Positions 15,758 to 24,689 of a stretch of 40,369 nt of DNA are shown here, piece by piece (position 1 is the stretch's first letter; each line of letters begins with the position of its first letter). The position numbers and the translations under genes were made by a program. The notes under the pieces were generated by a model. It searched no databases. It saw nothing but the letters and a program-made list of their open reading frames with translations, and was not told where the DNA came from. This DNA comes from an uncultured Thermoguttaceae bacterium (GTDB taxonomy: Bacteria > Planctomycetota > Planctomycetia > Pirellulales > Thermoguttaceae), in assembly GCA_938042245.1 (NCBI GenBank), contig CALIRO010000063.1, positions 1 to 40,369 of the forward strand, given 5' to 3'.

Positions 15758-18700
15758 TTACTGTTTTTGCGTCCCTGGGGCGCCGGTTTCCGAAAGTCGC
15801 CGGAAGTAATCTCGGATCATGTCTTCCCAGCCGGGCGGAGCCGGCTCGGACATGCTGCCAAGAATCTCCTTTTGAATATCGCTGGGTAAATTTTCACTGG
15901 TATCCTGGCGGACTTGGAATTCGCCGGCCACATATTGTTTGGCGCTGCGCAGGCCTTCCAGAAGCACTTGCCGTTGGCGCAGGGCGTTCTGGTATCGTCC
16001 GGTGCGGAGGTCTTCCTCGATTTGGGCCATCATTTCGATCAGTTTCTTTAAGTCCATGCGGTGGAAGTTCATGATTTGGAACTGCAGGTCGATGCCTTCG
16101 GCTTTATTTCGGAGTTCGGCTTGTTTACCAGCCAGGCGTTGCATGTCGGCCATGCTGCGGGGTTTGGGGGAGGGGCCTTCGAGGCCTTGGCCGCCTTGGC
16201 CGCTCTCTTTACCGCCGCCGGTAGCGCCGCCGGTGGGGTCTTTGCTATGGTCCTTGATCTGTCCCTTGACGTAGGGATCGGGAGTGAGTCGGCTGGGGGT
16301 GTTTCGACCGCCTTTGCCGACGGCTTCGTCACCGACGAACTCGCCGCTGGATTTGCCCTGTCGGCCTTCGCCGCTTCGGCCGCTCATTTCGCTGGTGTTG
16401 GGCAGGCGGTTGCCGGTAGCCCCTTTGGCGCTCATATTTGAAATGGGGCCGTCAGCCACATCCCAGCCGGCCCCTTTATCCAGCGAATCGGCCGCACTGC
16501 TGGACACATCCTCCATTTCGTCGAACAGGTCCTCTTCTTCTTCCATGAGTTCGCCGATCAGGTCTTCCAGTTCACCGGGCAGCTCGGCCATGGGGGCCTC
16601 CTTGTCCGCATCGGTCAGCGACTCTTCCTGACTCCAGCGTTCTCGGTCGGGCGTATCCGGCAACCATTTTTCCAGATTGGTTTTGATTTCTTCGGCCCGT
16701 TCGTAGCCGAGCTGTTCTAGCGGCACGGCAATATCGGCGGTCTTTTTCGTCAGGGCGTCCTCTGCCATTTTGATTTCGGTTTGGATTTCGACCAGTTCCT
16801 TGGCCAAGGTGGGGTTGGCGAAATCTTGCTCGGCCAATTTGCTCAGATCGGTATGGAGTTCCTTCATGAATTTAGACCAATCGTCTTCGGAGGCGGCCAG
16901 AGCTTTGAGCAGTTTTTTGTCTTCTTCGGTGAAATCTTCCACGGGTTTTTTGGCCAGGTCTTCGGCGGCTTCGAGGATTTTCTTGCGTTGTTTGAGGAAC
17001 TCATCCATTTTGTTGTAGATTTCTTCGAGTTTGCGTTTGGTTTCGTCGGGCAGGTCGGCGCCGGGCCGACGTTTGGCTTCCGCAAGGATCTCGTTTTGCG
17101 CCTGCCGCGCTACATCCAATAATTGCCGAAGGGCTTCGATGATCCGGTCCTGAGTTTGTTGCAGGGGGGGCACCGCCTGCGCAAATCCTTCCAGGGTTTG
17201 CAGTTTGACCAAGGCGTCGCACTGCTGGACCGCCTGGAGCATATCATTGGCAGCCAAGGCGGCCAAGACCCGCTTGATGGTTTGCCGTTCGGGTTTGTCG
17301 GTTTCAGTAACCGAGGCGGCGGCTTCGGTAGTCATTTTTTGGATTTCGACCTGCACAGTGCGGACTTCGCGGGCGGCTTGTTGCCGGGCCAGAAGCTCTT
17401 CATCCTTCATCATCAAAGTGGTTCGGACTCGTGCCCGGATTTGGGTTTCCAAAATTTTCCAGATCTTGTTGCGGAGTTGATCCAGTTGGGCCAGGGCTTC
17501 CTGAGTTCGGGCAGCTTCATCGATCAGCAAAATCTTGTGCTCCGCACTGGTAGCCTCTTGCGGCATGAGGTTGAGTCCCCAGTTAGTAACTATGCGTTCA
17601 TCCCAAACCGTGGCCCGCAAAATCAGCACTTGACCCGCTTTGAGCTTCTCAGCCGGCAGGTCCAGCCGATACGGTACCGTTACGACATTGCCCGGTTTGA
17701 AATCCCGTTCTTTCAGCCAGATTTTCGGTTCGATCGGGGAAGGCCGCTGGGGACGTTTGGCAGTAGCCGAGTCCGGGGGCTGTTTTTCCGCCGCTTCGGA
17801 ATCCGAGGTCTCTGGGCTGTCCGATGGATCGGTTGGTTTGGCATCGATCAGGAGGGTTTCCAGGCGGATTCGTCCAATGCCATAGTCGTCGGAGGCTCGG
17901 AGGAGTACTTCGACCGTGTCGCCTGGGGCAGCGCGGCTTTCGCGAGCCGGTCGCAAAATCTCCACCGTGGGCGGCTTGTCCGGTATCACCCGGATGCGGT
18001 TGACTCTGGGGTTCGGATCCGAGCCGCCTGCATTGGCCAAATGAATAGTAAACGTCGTGTCTTTAATCAAAGGTAATTGGCTGATGAGAAGTTCCTGCCC
18101 CTTTTCGCCTTGCTGGACTCGGCCGCTATATTCTTTGCCTTCCAATTGGATCCAGCCCCGCTGGATGGGCGCCGAAGGCCGGATGCGCAATTCCGCCTCG
18201 CTGTACTGCGGCGCTTCTAGATCGGCATGCCGCTGCTCAAACAGCGCCTCGGGCCGACGCAAATAAGACGGATACCGGATACGGATTTGTACTTCCTGAA
18301 TGGCTGGTTTCTCACATAATTTCACCCTATAAATGGTGCTCTGCGAATCGCCAATTTCCAGCCGATATTGAAACGGCTTCATCACCGAAGGCACCGTGGC
18401 TCGATAGACCGTATAGGGGGGTTGGGCCTCCGGATCGGAGAGCATCGGCAGAGCGGTCTCTTGTTTTTCCTCTTCGTAGAGCACAAACAGTTGGGCCGGC
18501 TGGGGTTGGCCATCCGGGTTGGAAATCTTGGCCGTTACCGCCAGATTAGCGCCGACTAAAAGTTCCGTGTCGCCCGGTTGGACTTCCAGGATTTTGACTC
18601 GGCCCACCGAGGGGACGAATTTCCATGGGCTCATCAGTCGGCTTCCGGCCGAGCCCCAGTTGGGGATCATCAGATGGCAGAAAAAGGCCAAGCCGATCAG

Positions 18701-19207
18701 CACGATCAGCAGCACCGACGCCTCGCCGAGGTCCCGGGCCGTCTGCATACAGCAGCGAAATCGCTCCCACCGGCTCTCTTTCTCCGCCGCCTTTTCAAAC
18801 GGGATGCTGCTGACCCGGGCTGCCGCCTGACGCACGGCCGCCTCGCAAAAGGCCCGGTTTTCGTTCTTTTTGTCCTCGGCCAATTGCACCAGGTTGATCA
18901 GATCGCTTCCGATTTCGGGGAACTCGGCTTCGATGCGACGAGCCGTGGCTTCCAGACTACGCTGACTGCGAATCATCCGTCGAATGACCATCCAGGCCAA
19001 GCTCATAGTGATCCCCGCCCATACGACAAACAAGAGGGCCAACACCCATTGAGAAAAAGTAAATAGGGCGTCAAAAAGCATGAAAACCAACAACACGGCC
19101 AACGAACCACTGGCCGCCAATACCAAACTGCTCAGCAGGGTAAAGATCCACCAACGCTGCCGCAGTTCATCCAACCGCCGAACTACCGCTTGCGCTATCG
19201 GAGGCAT
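15758..19207 (-). CDS. DUF4175-like large membrane-anchored coiled-coil protein
   Basis: This 1149-residue protein starts with two or three membrane helices (about 20-85 and 140-165: WWIFTLLSSLVLAASGSLAVLLV, WVLALLFVVWAGITM, ASVLLIVLIGLAFFCHLMI). A beta-rich periplasmic region with Ig-like features follows (VKILEVQPGDTELLVGANLAVTA, PSYLRRPEALFEQ). A long, charged, mostly helical part runs from about 570 to 900, and an acidic then Gly/Ser-rich linker precedes a helical C-terminus (MADMQRLAGKQAELRNKAEGI). The plan resembles DUF4175 proteins, which often lie near MoxR/BatA-type genes, though none is seen here. The start ATG 19207 has AAGGAA before it. The function is unknown. Confidence 0.78.
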   Translation of the reverse strand: MPPIAQAVVRRLDELRQRWWIFTLLSSLVLAASGSLAVLLVFMLFDALFTFSQWVLALLFVVWAGITMSLAWMVIRRMIRSQRSLEATARRIEAEFPEIGSDLINLVQLAEDKKNENRAFCEAAVRQAAARVSSIPFEKAAEKESRWERFRCCMQTARDLGEASVLLIVLIGLAFFCHLMIPNWGSAGSRLMSPWKFVPSVGRVKILEVQPGDTELLVGANLAVTAKISNPDGQPQPAQLFVLYEEEKQETALPMLSDPEAQPPYTVYRATVPSVMKPFQYRLEIGDSQSTIYRVKLCEKPAIQEVQIRIRYPSYLRRPEALFEQRHADLEAPQYSEAELRIRPSAPIQRGWIQLEGKEYSGRVQQGEKGQELLISQLPLIKDTTFTIHLANAGGSDPNPRVNRIRVIPDKPPTVEILRPARESRAAPGDTVEVLLRASDDYGIGRIRLETLLIDAKPTDPSDSPETSDSEAAEKQPPDSATAKRPQRPSPIEPKIWLKERDFKPGNVVTVPYRLDLPAEKLKAGQVLILRATVWDERIVTNWGLNLMPQEATSAEHKILLIDEAARTQEALAQLDQLRNKIWKILETQIRARVRTTLMMKDEELLARQQAAREVRTVQVEIQKMTTEAAASVTETDKPERQTIKRVLAALAANDMLQAVQQCDALVKLQTLEGFAQAVPPLQQTQDRIIEALRQLLDVARQAQNEILAEAKRRPGADLPDETKRKLEEIYNKMDEFLKQRKKILEAAEDLAKKPVEDFTEEDKKLLKALAASEDDWSKFMKELHTDLSKLAEQDFANPTLAKELVEIQTEIKMAEDALTKKTADIAVPLEQLGYERAEEIKTNLEKWLPDTPDRERWSQEESLTDADKEAPMAELPGELEDLIGELMEEEEDLFDEMEDVSSSAADSLDKGAGWDVADGPISNMSAKGATGNRLPNTSEMSGRSGEGRQGKSSGEFVGDEAVGKGGRNTPSRLTPDPYVKGQIKDHSKDPTGGATGGGKESGQGGQGLEGPSPKPRSMADMQRLAGKQAELRNKAEGIDLQFQIMNFHRMDLKKLIEMMAQIEEDLRTGRYQNALRQRQVLLEGLRSAKQYVAGEFQVRQDTSENLPSDIQKEILGSMSEPAPPGWEDMIRDYFRRLSETGAPGTQKQ

Positions 19208-19922
19208 CGGCACTTCCTTTCCTGAACCTAGCAAACCCCAACCGCCTGGCCTTTGTCTGGACGATGGTGCCCCAACGATCCCTTCGCTTCCCTACGGAGC
19301 CTCTCCGGGATATTAAACCCCCGAAGGTCTATCCCGGCAAGGGTGTATCCTGCTGTTGGTCGAAGCTGCGAAATCCGCCCCCCTTTTGGGAGGGTACCAA
19401 CTGGCAGGAAACCTCCGGTCGGTCTTTCTCCTTCCTTGAGATAAAGTTACTCGATAATCCCGATGTTATCCCCATTAAATAATCCCAACTGTATTATCCT
19501 CCAAAAGAAGGGGCGGCGTCAATACATTCCCCACAACATAGGGGATAAGGATCCACCCAGGAGAACTCCCATCCACCCCCTCCCGAATCAACCGGGTAGG
19601 CAAATCCCCAACAGGCCCTTTTGGGTGGCGGCACCTTCTATCCCCCCAGCCCCCGATAAACCCGCTAGGTAACAGATCTTTTTAATCTTTTTAGGAAATT
19701 TTTAGGAAAAATGTTCTCCTTTTCTTGGTTCGGTATGGGGGGCGGCTGCTACGCCACATCTTACTGCTGGACAAAAAACCCTCCCTTCTATGTTTCGGTA
19801 TGGGCGGCCCAAGATATTCCGGAACGAGATGCCAGAATCGGCAATCGCAGATCGGATGCTTTGGGCTCCGTTGCCACCCCTGTCAGATTAGCCCTGCCTG
19901 CCTACTGGCCCTGTCCACCCCC

Positions 19923-19946
19923 TATACCGTGTTGAAATCAAGGGGA
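19923..19946. repeat. Copy 2 of a 24-base dispersed repeat
   Basis: It begins TATACCGTGTTGAA and ends CAAGGGGA. It matches 10157-10180 at 21 of 24 positions. Confidence 0.55.
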
Positions 19947-20122
19947 TGGGGGAAAGAGGGAGCCAGGTTGGATTGATGGAAAGGAACTGTTTGAGGGGGT
20001 TACCAGAGGGAGGTTTCTCCCCCCAGGTTCGCCTATTGTGCATCGTAACCGGGGGTTTGGGGGGGCGGCTCCGACCTGCGCTTTGCACCCTCAGGGCTAT
20101 ATCCCGCTTTTCACTCCCGGCA

Positions 20123-20167
20123 AGAGTCTGGAGGGCGGAGCTTGGGGATTTGACACCTCCAGACTCT
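20123..20167. promoter_or_regulatory. 12-base inverted repeat, candidate operator or hairpin
   Basis: AGAGTCTGGAGG (20123-20134) is perfectly complementary to CCTCCAGACTCT (20156-20167), with a 21-base spacer. It ends 22 bases before the TATAAT listed next and could be a repressor site or a hairpin. Confidence 0.5.
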
Positions 20168-20195
20168 ATTGCCTAGTGCTCGGCCTGCGTATAAT
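20167..20195 (+). promoter_or_regulatory. Candidate promoter of the TlpA-like gene
   Basis: A consensus -10 TATAAT lies at 20190-20195. A weak -35 (TTGCCT at 20169-20174, spacing 15) precedes it. The start codon is 47 bases downstream. Confidence 0.45.
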
Positions 20196-20241
20196 GCAAG
20201 AGTGGTTTTTCGACGTTTCTTTCTTTTTGGAGGACGCACTG

Positions 20242-21531
20242 ATGGAATCGGTCTGTGTGGCCATGGTGATGGGTTGGTTAGGTTGCTGGGCCTCTGGAAC
20301 GGGAGCTGAGATGCCAGTGGTTTTTGGGGTACCCGGAATCCAGCAGACCATGTTAGCTGAGGAGCCGGCGCCGCCTCCCCCACCGGAAAAGACCCCGGCA
20401 AAAGCTTCTAAAGACAAACCCCCTTCTACGCAACCCCAGAAGAAAGCCCTGGAAAAGCAAACTCCCAAACCCGGTGAAAAAGAAGAAGCGGAGCCGGATC
20501 CGTTCAAGGTGCCGGACGGCTCCCCGGAAGAACTACTCAAATACATCGAAAGCCTTCGACAGTTGGAAGCCAAGGGGATTACCACCCGGGAGCAGATGAT
20601 CGACTTTTTGCGTAAAATGCACAAGGCCATGGCTGAAGCGGCTGACAAAATTCTGGCCAGCAAGTCCACCCCGGAGCAGTGGGAGCAGGCGGCTCAGGCG
20701 AAAGCCCAGGGGTTGATCATGCTGTTGCAATTGGGCGATCCGGCAGCCGAAGAGCACTTGACCCAATTTGCCGACCAACTTCAAAAGGCTGGTAAAAAAG
20801 ACCTGGCTCGACAGGTCCGTGGCATCCTGCTGTTGGTCCAATGGCGGGACCTGTCAGGCCAACAAGAAAGGAAAAAACACCTGGAAAAGATTTTTCAGTT
20901 TCTAGGGGAGGAGCCGGTGGGGATGCCGGAATTGCGTCTGATGGCGGGCATCGGCCAAGAGTTGGAATATCGGATGCCGGACTTGGCGGTTTCTGCCTAC
21001 CGGCAATTTAGCCAATTGGCCGCCAAAAGCAACCTGCCCGTTGCCCAGCAATTGGCCAAGCGCTGGGAAGCCGTTACCCGCCGCCTGGAACTTCTGGGCA
21101 AACCGATCGAAATCAAAGGTTACACACTGGACGGCAAAGAGTTCGATTGGGAAAAGTTTCGCCAAGGTAAGGTGGTGTTGATCGACTTCTGGGCCACCTG
21201 GTGCGGATGGTGCATCAAAGAGATTCCGGAAATGAAACGGCTCTACGAAGCCTATCGGGACCGGGGATTTGAGATCGTCGGCATCAGCGGCGATGAGAAA
21301 CGAGAAGATTTGGAGAACTTCTTGCAAAATACGCCGATTCCGTGGACAATTCTTTACGGCAAAGATGGCCCCAGCCCGACGATCGAATACTACGGCATTT
21401 CCGCCTGGCCCACCATGTTGTTGGTAGGCAAAGACGGCAATGTGGTTTCCCTGAATGCCCGAGGCGAAAAACTTCGAGAAGAGCTGCATCGCCTCCTAGG
21501 CCCCATCGAACAAAAAGAAGAACCAAAGTAA
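20242..21531 (+). CDS. Exported thioredoxin-like (TlpA/ResA-type) protein
   Basis: This 429-residue protein begins with a signal-like segment (MESVCVAMVMGWLGCWASGTGA), in which C15 could be a lipobox cysteine. A Pro/Lys/Glu-rich linker follows (about 40-95), then a helical domain (about 95-285), and a C-terminal thioredoxin fold. The fold shows VVLIDFWATWCGWCIKEIPEM with active-site cysteines C321 and C324, and the cis-proline segment ISAWPTMLLVGKDG. TlpA/ResA proteins reduce periplasmic disulfides, for example in cytochrome c maturation; here the substrate is unknown. The start ATG 20242 has GGAGG 8 bases upstream; the open frame reaches back to 20038, but that stretch lacks a ribosome site. 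The stop codon lies inside a copy of the TTCAGCCGAATGG-family repeat. Confidence 0.87.
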   Translation: MESVCVAMVMGWLGCWASGTGAEMPVVFGVPGIQQTMLAEEPAPPPPPEKTPAKASKDKPPSTQPQKKALEKQTPKPGEKEEAEPDPFKVPDGSPEELLKYIESLRQLEAKGITTREQMIDFLRKMHKAMAEAADKILASKSTPEQWEQAAQAKAQGLIMLLQLGDPAAEEHLTQFADQLQKAGKKDLARQVRGILLLVQWRDLSGQQERKKHLEKIFQFLGEEPVGMPELRLMAGIGQELEYRMPDLAVSAYRQFSQLAAKSNLPVAQQLAKRWEAVTRRLELLGKPIEIKGYTLDGKEFDWEKFRQGKVVLIDFWATWCGWCIKEIPEMKRLYEAYRDRGFEIVGISGDEKREDLENFLQNTPIPWTILYGKDGPSPTIEYYGISAWPTMLLVGKDGNVVSLNARGEKLREELHRLLGPIEQKEEPK

Positions 21532-21547
21532 CACTTCCGCCGAATGG
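21528..21547. repeat. TTCAGCCGAATGG-family element overlapping a stop codon
   Basis: GTAACACTTCCGCCGAATGG spans the TAA stop (21529-21531) of the TlpA-like gene. It is the reverse complement, with two or three changes, of the copy at 10320-10339. Confidence 0.65.
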
Positions 21548-21627
21548 ACAAGGCCGTCCTGCATGAGCGGGAAGCCGGGGTTTATTGTTTCGCTATTCTG
21601 GTTTCCCGCGGATGTGGGAACAAGGTT

Positions 21628-21654
21628 CTGGATTCCCGCTTCCGCGGGAATGAC
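21628..21654. repeat. dRS3-like palindrome, intact copy
   Basis: ATTCCCGCTTCCGCGGGAAT (21632-21651), flanked by CTGG and GAC, is the most complete ATTCCC...GGGAAT copy in the window. It is 100 bases past the TlpA-like stop and could act as a terminator hairpin, although no T-run follows. Confidence 0.7.
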
Positions 21655-21910
21655 ATTCTGAGGCATCGGACCTAACAAACAGGAACTTACCTCACTCGGC
21701 AGACGTGTTACGAACCAAAATCCACCAAGCAGTAGTTTTCTCCGGCCTCGACGGAGGCCCGAAAATTAATAACCTTTTCGCATGGGGAACCAAGTTGCCG
21801 GTTTTAGGCACAATCTCCCGACGGTGACTCCCGCGGAACCAGCAGTCCAGAGAACTGAAATCCATCGGAAAAAAATTGCCTTCCTGGTTTCGGAGGAATG
21901 CCTTGGTAGC

Positions 21911-21927
21911 CCATTCGGCTGAATGGA
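21911..21927. repeat. TTCAGCCGAATGG-family palindrome
   Basis: CCATTCGGCTGAATGGA is itself nearly palindromic and carries the family core on both strands. Confidence 0.5.
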
Positions 21928-22133
21928 TACAAATATTTTAGTGTTTTTTGGATACTTTGCCCTATGGGCGGTGGCGAGAGGGTCTTGGGCTAGGGAAAAA
22001 GAGGGCCCTTTGGTGGTTGGGAGCCTCTTACAAAATCTTCTTTCGTGAGCCTGTCTGCCGACTCGAAGGACTGGTTAACCCCTTTAAGAATCTTGTGGTG
22101 TGATCGCCTCTTGAAAATCTGGGAGGTTGGCCG

Positions 22134-23183
22134 ATGGGGGAGGCGAATCAGGTGGTAGATGATTGGGGGCGGTATGCTCGGCAGATGCGGTATGGGCCTT
22201 TTGGGGCGGAAGGCCAGCGTCGATTAGCTGCGAGCCGGGTGCTCATCTGCGGCTGCGGCGCGTTGGGCAACATGTTGGCCCAGGTATTGGTTCGGGCAGG
22301 GGTAGGGCACGTTCGGATTGTCGATCGGGACTTTGTGGATATAACGAACATTCATCGGCAGCTGTTGTTCGACGAGCAGGATGCGGCCCAGGGTTTACCG
22401 AAGGCCATTGCCGCCGCCGAACACCTTCGACGCATCAATAGCCAAGTCGTCATTGAACCGGTCGTTGCTGATATTAACTCGTCCACTATTCTGCAATTCT
22501 GTGAGGGCGTGGATTGTATTGTGGATGGCACCGACAATTTCGAGACGCGGTTTTTGATCAACGAGGCGGCGGTTCGACTGGGCATTCCGTGGGTATATGG
22601 CGGCTGTTTGGGGGCGGAAGGCCAGACGATGACGATCCTGCCGGGCCGGACCGGCTGTTTGCGGTGTCTGCTGCCCAGTTGTCCGCCGGCCGGAAGTTTG
22701 CCGACCTGTGAAACCGCCGGCATCCTGCCGCCCGTGGTCGGGGTGATTGCCTCCTTGGAAGCCATCGAAGCAATCAAGATTCTCAGCGGTCATTTGGAGG
22801 CGGTCAGTCCGTATCTGACGGTAGTGGAACTTTGGGAGGGACGGATTCGGCAAATTGATCTGAGCCACCTTCGCCAGCAGGTGGATTGTCCTACCTGCGA
22901 TCGGGGGGAGTTTCCCTGGCTGAGCGGGCAACAGGGGAGCCAAACCGCCGTGCTTTGCGGCCGAAACACCGTCCAACTGATCCACCCAGGGGTCCAGATC
23001 TCTCTGGAGGCTTTGGCCGAACGGCTGAAAGCAGTTGGCCCAGTGCAACAGACGCCCTATTTCCTCCGGCTGCAAGTGGAAGGGTATCAGCTAACCGTTT
23101 TCCCAGATGGCCGCACATTAGTGCAGGGCACCTCGGACATTTCCACGGCCAAAACGCTCCACGCCAAATACATTGGCCTATAA
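22134..23183 (+). CDS. ThiF/MoeB-type E1-like adenylyltransferase
   Basis: This 349-residue protein has the E1-like fold that adenylates the C-terminus of small sulfur carriers (ThiS, MoaD). Visible motifs are the nucleotide loop ICGCGALG (38-45), IVDRDFVDITNIHRQLLF, VDGTDNFETRFLINE, and zinc-type cysteine pairs C175/C178 (CLRC) and C252/C255 (CPTC). C192, in TCETAGILPPVVG, is at the usual catalytic position. A C-terminal domain of about 85 residues ending LTVFPDGRTLVQGT...HAKYIGL is seen in a subset of ThiF/MoeB proteins. Whether it serves thiamin, Moco or another pathway cannot be decided. Moco need is implied by fdhA and mobA about 10 kb away. GGGAGG precedes the start. Confidence 0.88.
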   Translation: MGEANQVVDDWGRYARQMRYGPFGAEGQRRLAASRVLICGCGALGNMLAQVLVRAGVGHVRIVDRDFVDITNIHRQLLFDEQDAAQGLPKAIAAAEHLRRINSQVVIEPVVADINSSTILQFCEGVDCIVDGTDNFETRFLINEAAVRLGIPWVYGGCLGAEGQTMTILPGRTGCLRCLLPSCPPAGSLPTCETAGILPPVVGVIASLEAIEAIKILSGHLEAVSPYLTVVELWEGRIRQIDLSHLRQQVDCPTCDRGEFPWLSGQQGSQTAVLCGRNTVQLIHPGVQISLEALAERLKAVGPVQQTPYFLRLQVEGYQLTVFPDGRTLVQGTSDISTAKTLHAKYIGL

Positions 23184-23576
23184 GGAAGCTCTGCAAAATC
23201 CTGAATATCACGTGAACTCTATGAATATTTGATCCATTCCTTTGCCTATCGGTTCCCATTGCTGGGCACTATATATGGAGTCTCATGTTGGCGGTGCCAC
23301 TATATGTTGGGCCAATAGAGGGAGGTTCCGAAATAGTGCAAAAATATCTCCTTTAAATTATTCAGAGGTTCCATAACTGTTTCTTTTTGGCAAAGGTTTG
23401 CCTTGTTGGCCTGATGCGGAAGACGGCAATTATGGACATGTTTCAGCCTGGTCTTTCTTTCAGGAAAGGTTTTCTTTTTCGGCAGAGCCGATATATTGGT
23501 TTTGCCCAGCCGGTAGGTGAAACAGGATAGCCGAAGGGTCTTTTTTTTTCGATCCCTTTGCCTGAGGAGCCAAATG
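23184..23576. other. AT-rich intergenic region
   Basis: These 393 bases are more AT-rich than the flanks. They contain two CACTATAT copies (near 23265 and 23299) and two GAGGTTCC words but no clear gene or terminator. This is the likely promoter region of the permease-ribokinase pair. Confidence 0.45.
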
Positions 23577-24626
23577 ATGTATGTGGTGCCGAATTATCCG
23601 GTGGCGGTGGTGTTGTGTTTTATTACGATGCTTTGCTGGGGTTCCTGGGCCAATACGCAGAAATTGGCCGGTGCCCGATGGAGGTTTGAGCTTTTTTACT
23701 GGGATTATGTGCTTGGGGTGCTGCTGATGGCGTTGGTATTTGCCTTTACCTTAGGCAGCATGGGCACAGAGGGCCGATCTTTTTGGGCCGATCTTCAACA
23801 GGCTGAAGGCCGATGGATCGGCTCGGCCATGCTGGGCGGGGCCGTTTTTAACTTGGCTAATATCCTGCTGGTGGCGGCCATTGCCATTGCCGGCATGTCG
23901 GTGGCATTTCCGGTGGGCATTGGGTTGGCGCTGCTTCTGGGGGTGTTGGTCAATTATTTCAAGCCGGGCGCCGAACGGGCTAATCCCATCTTGTTGTTTC
24001 TGGGGGTGGCTTTGGTGTTGGCCGCCATCCTGTTGGATGCGGTTGCCTACCGCCGCCTGCCTCAGCAAAAGCAGGCCGGTATGAAAGGCATTGTGCTTTC
24101 GGTGCTGTGCGGGGTGCTGATGGGATTTTTTTATCGGTTTGTGGCCGATGCCATTGCCTCGTGGCTTCGGGATCCTCAGACAGGCCAACTGGTTCTCCCA
24201 ATGGGAAAACCGGTGCTGGAAGCGGGCAAACTCAGCCCTTATACGGCGGTGGTCTTTTTCTCGTTGGGGATATTTTTATCGAATTTTCTGATCAACACGG
24301 CCATAATGGTTCGGCCGTTTGTGGGCGATCCGGTCCCGTTGGGAGCGTATTTTCAGGGTTCGGCGCTGGATCATCTTTGGGGCATTTTGGGCGGGATGAT
24401 TTGGCAGGTCGGCATGACGCTGAGCATGATTGCTGCCGATAAGGCCACTTTTGCCATCTCCTACGGCCTGGGGCAAGGGGCGACCATGGTGGCGGCCTTT
24501 TGGGGCGTGTTCATCTGGCGGGAGTTCCGCCAAGCCCCGCCAGGCACCGGCCGACTTTTAGCACTGATGTTTGGCGGGTATATTATAGGATTGGTGCTGA
24601 TCATTGCGGCTCGGCTGGTGGTCTAA
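23577..24626 (+). CDS. GRP-family (RbsU/RhaT-like) sugar permease
   Basis: This 349-residue protein has about ten hydrophobic segments and no large soluble domain, the plan of the DMT superfamily glucose/ribose/rhamnose transporters. Typical early motifs are TMLCWGSWANTQKL and FYWDYVLGVLL; the middle has GMSVAFPVGIGLALLLG, and the end has YGLGQGATMVAAFWGVFIWREF. Two ATG codons stand together at 23574 and 23577; I take the second because its spacing from GAGGAG (7 bases) is better. The next gene, 63 bases on, is ribokinase, so a pentose, probably ribose, is the likely substrate. That is inferred from context. Confidence 0.85.
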   Translation: MYVVPNYPVAVVLCFITMLCWGSWANTQKLAGARWRFELFYWDYVLGVLLMALVFAFTLGSMGTEGRSFWADLQQAEGRWIGSAMLGGAVFNLANILLVAAIAIAGMSVAFPVGIGLALLLGVLVNYFKPGAERANPILLFLGVALVLAAILLDAVAYRRLPQQKQAGMKGIVLSVLCGVLMGFFYRFVADAIASWLRDPQTGQLVLPMGKPVLEAGKLSPYTAVVFFSLGIFLSNFLINTAIMVRPFVGDPVPLGAYFQGSALDHLWGILGGMIWQVGMTLSMIAADKATFAISYGLGQGATMVAAFWGVFIWREFRQAPPGTGRLLALMFGGYIIGLVLIIAARLVV

Positions 24627-24689
24627 GCCAAACAACAAGCCAAAGCCTTATCCCCAACTGGCAATGGAAGTTTGGTTTCAGGAGGTCCC

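Larger units (their letters stand above)
19208..20241. other. Long intergenic region between divergent genes
   Basis: I find no supported gene in these 1034 bases; the open frames are short and Pro-rich. Structure includes an 8-base inverted repeat CCGGGATA/TATCCCGG (19305-19312, 19330-19337), two TTCGGTATGGG(C/G)GGC copies (19729-19744, 19794-19808), the second copy of the TATACCGTGTTGAA repeat (19923-19946), and the inverted repeat and promoter listed separately. Confidence 0.6.
21532..22133. other. Intergenic region with possible structured segment
   Basis: No gene is supported in these 602 bases. They contain the dRS3-like hairpin (21628-21654), a GGCCTC-GACG-GAGGCC hairpin (about 21742-21757), a segment at 21780-21870 rich in short complementary pieces that I cannot assign to a known RNA family, and a palindromic copy of the TTCAGCCGAATGG family (21911-21927). 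Confidence 0.55.

Noticed and set aside
17123..18076. 317-residue plus-strand open frame over the DUF4175-like gene
   Set aside because: It is antisense to a long coherent frame with membrane helices and a good ribosome site; its own translation is low in recognisable features.
20038..20241. N-terminal extension of the TlpA-like protein
   Set aside because: It covers the inverted repeat and promoter, lacks a ribosome site, and would bury the signal peptide at ATG 20242.
21690..22133. TPP riboswitch before the ThiF-like gene
   Set aside because: I could not find the CUGAGA and paired core elements of the THI box.
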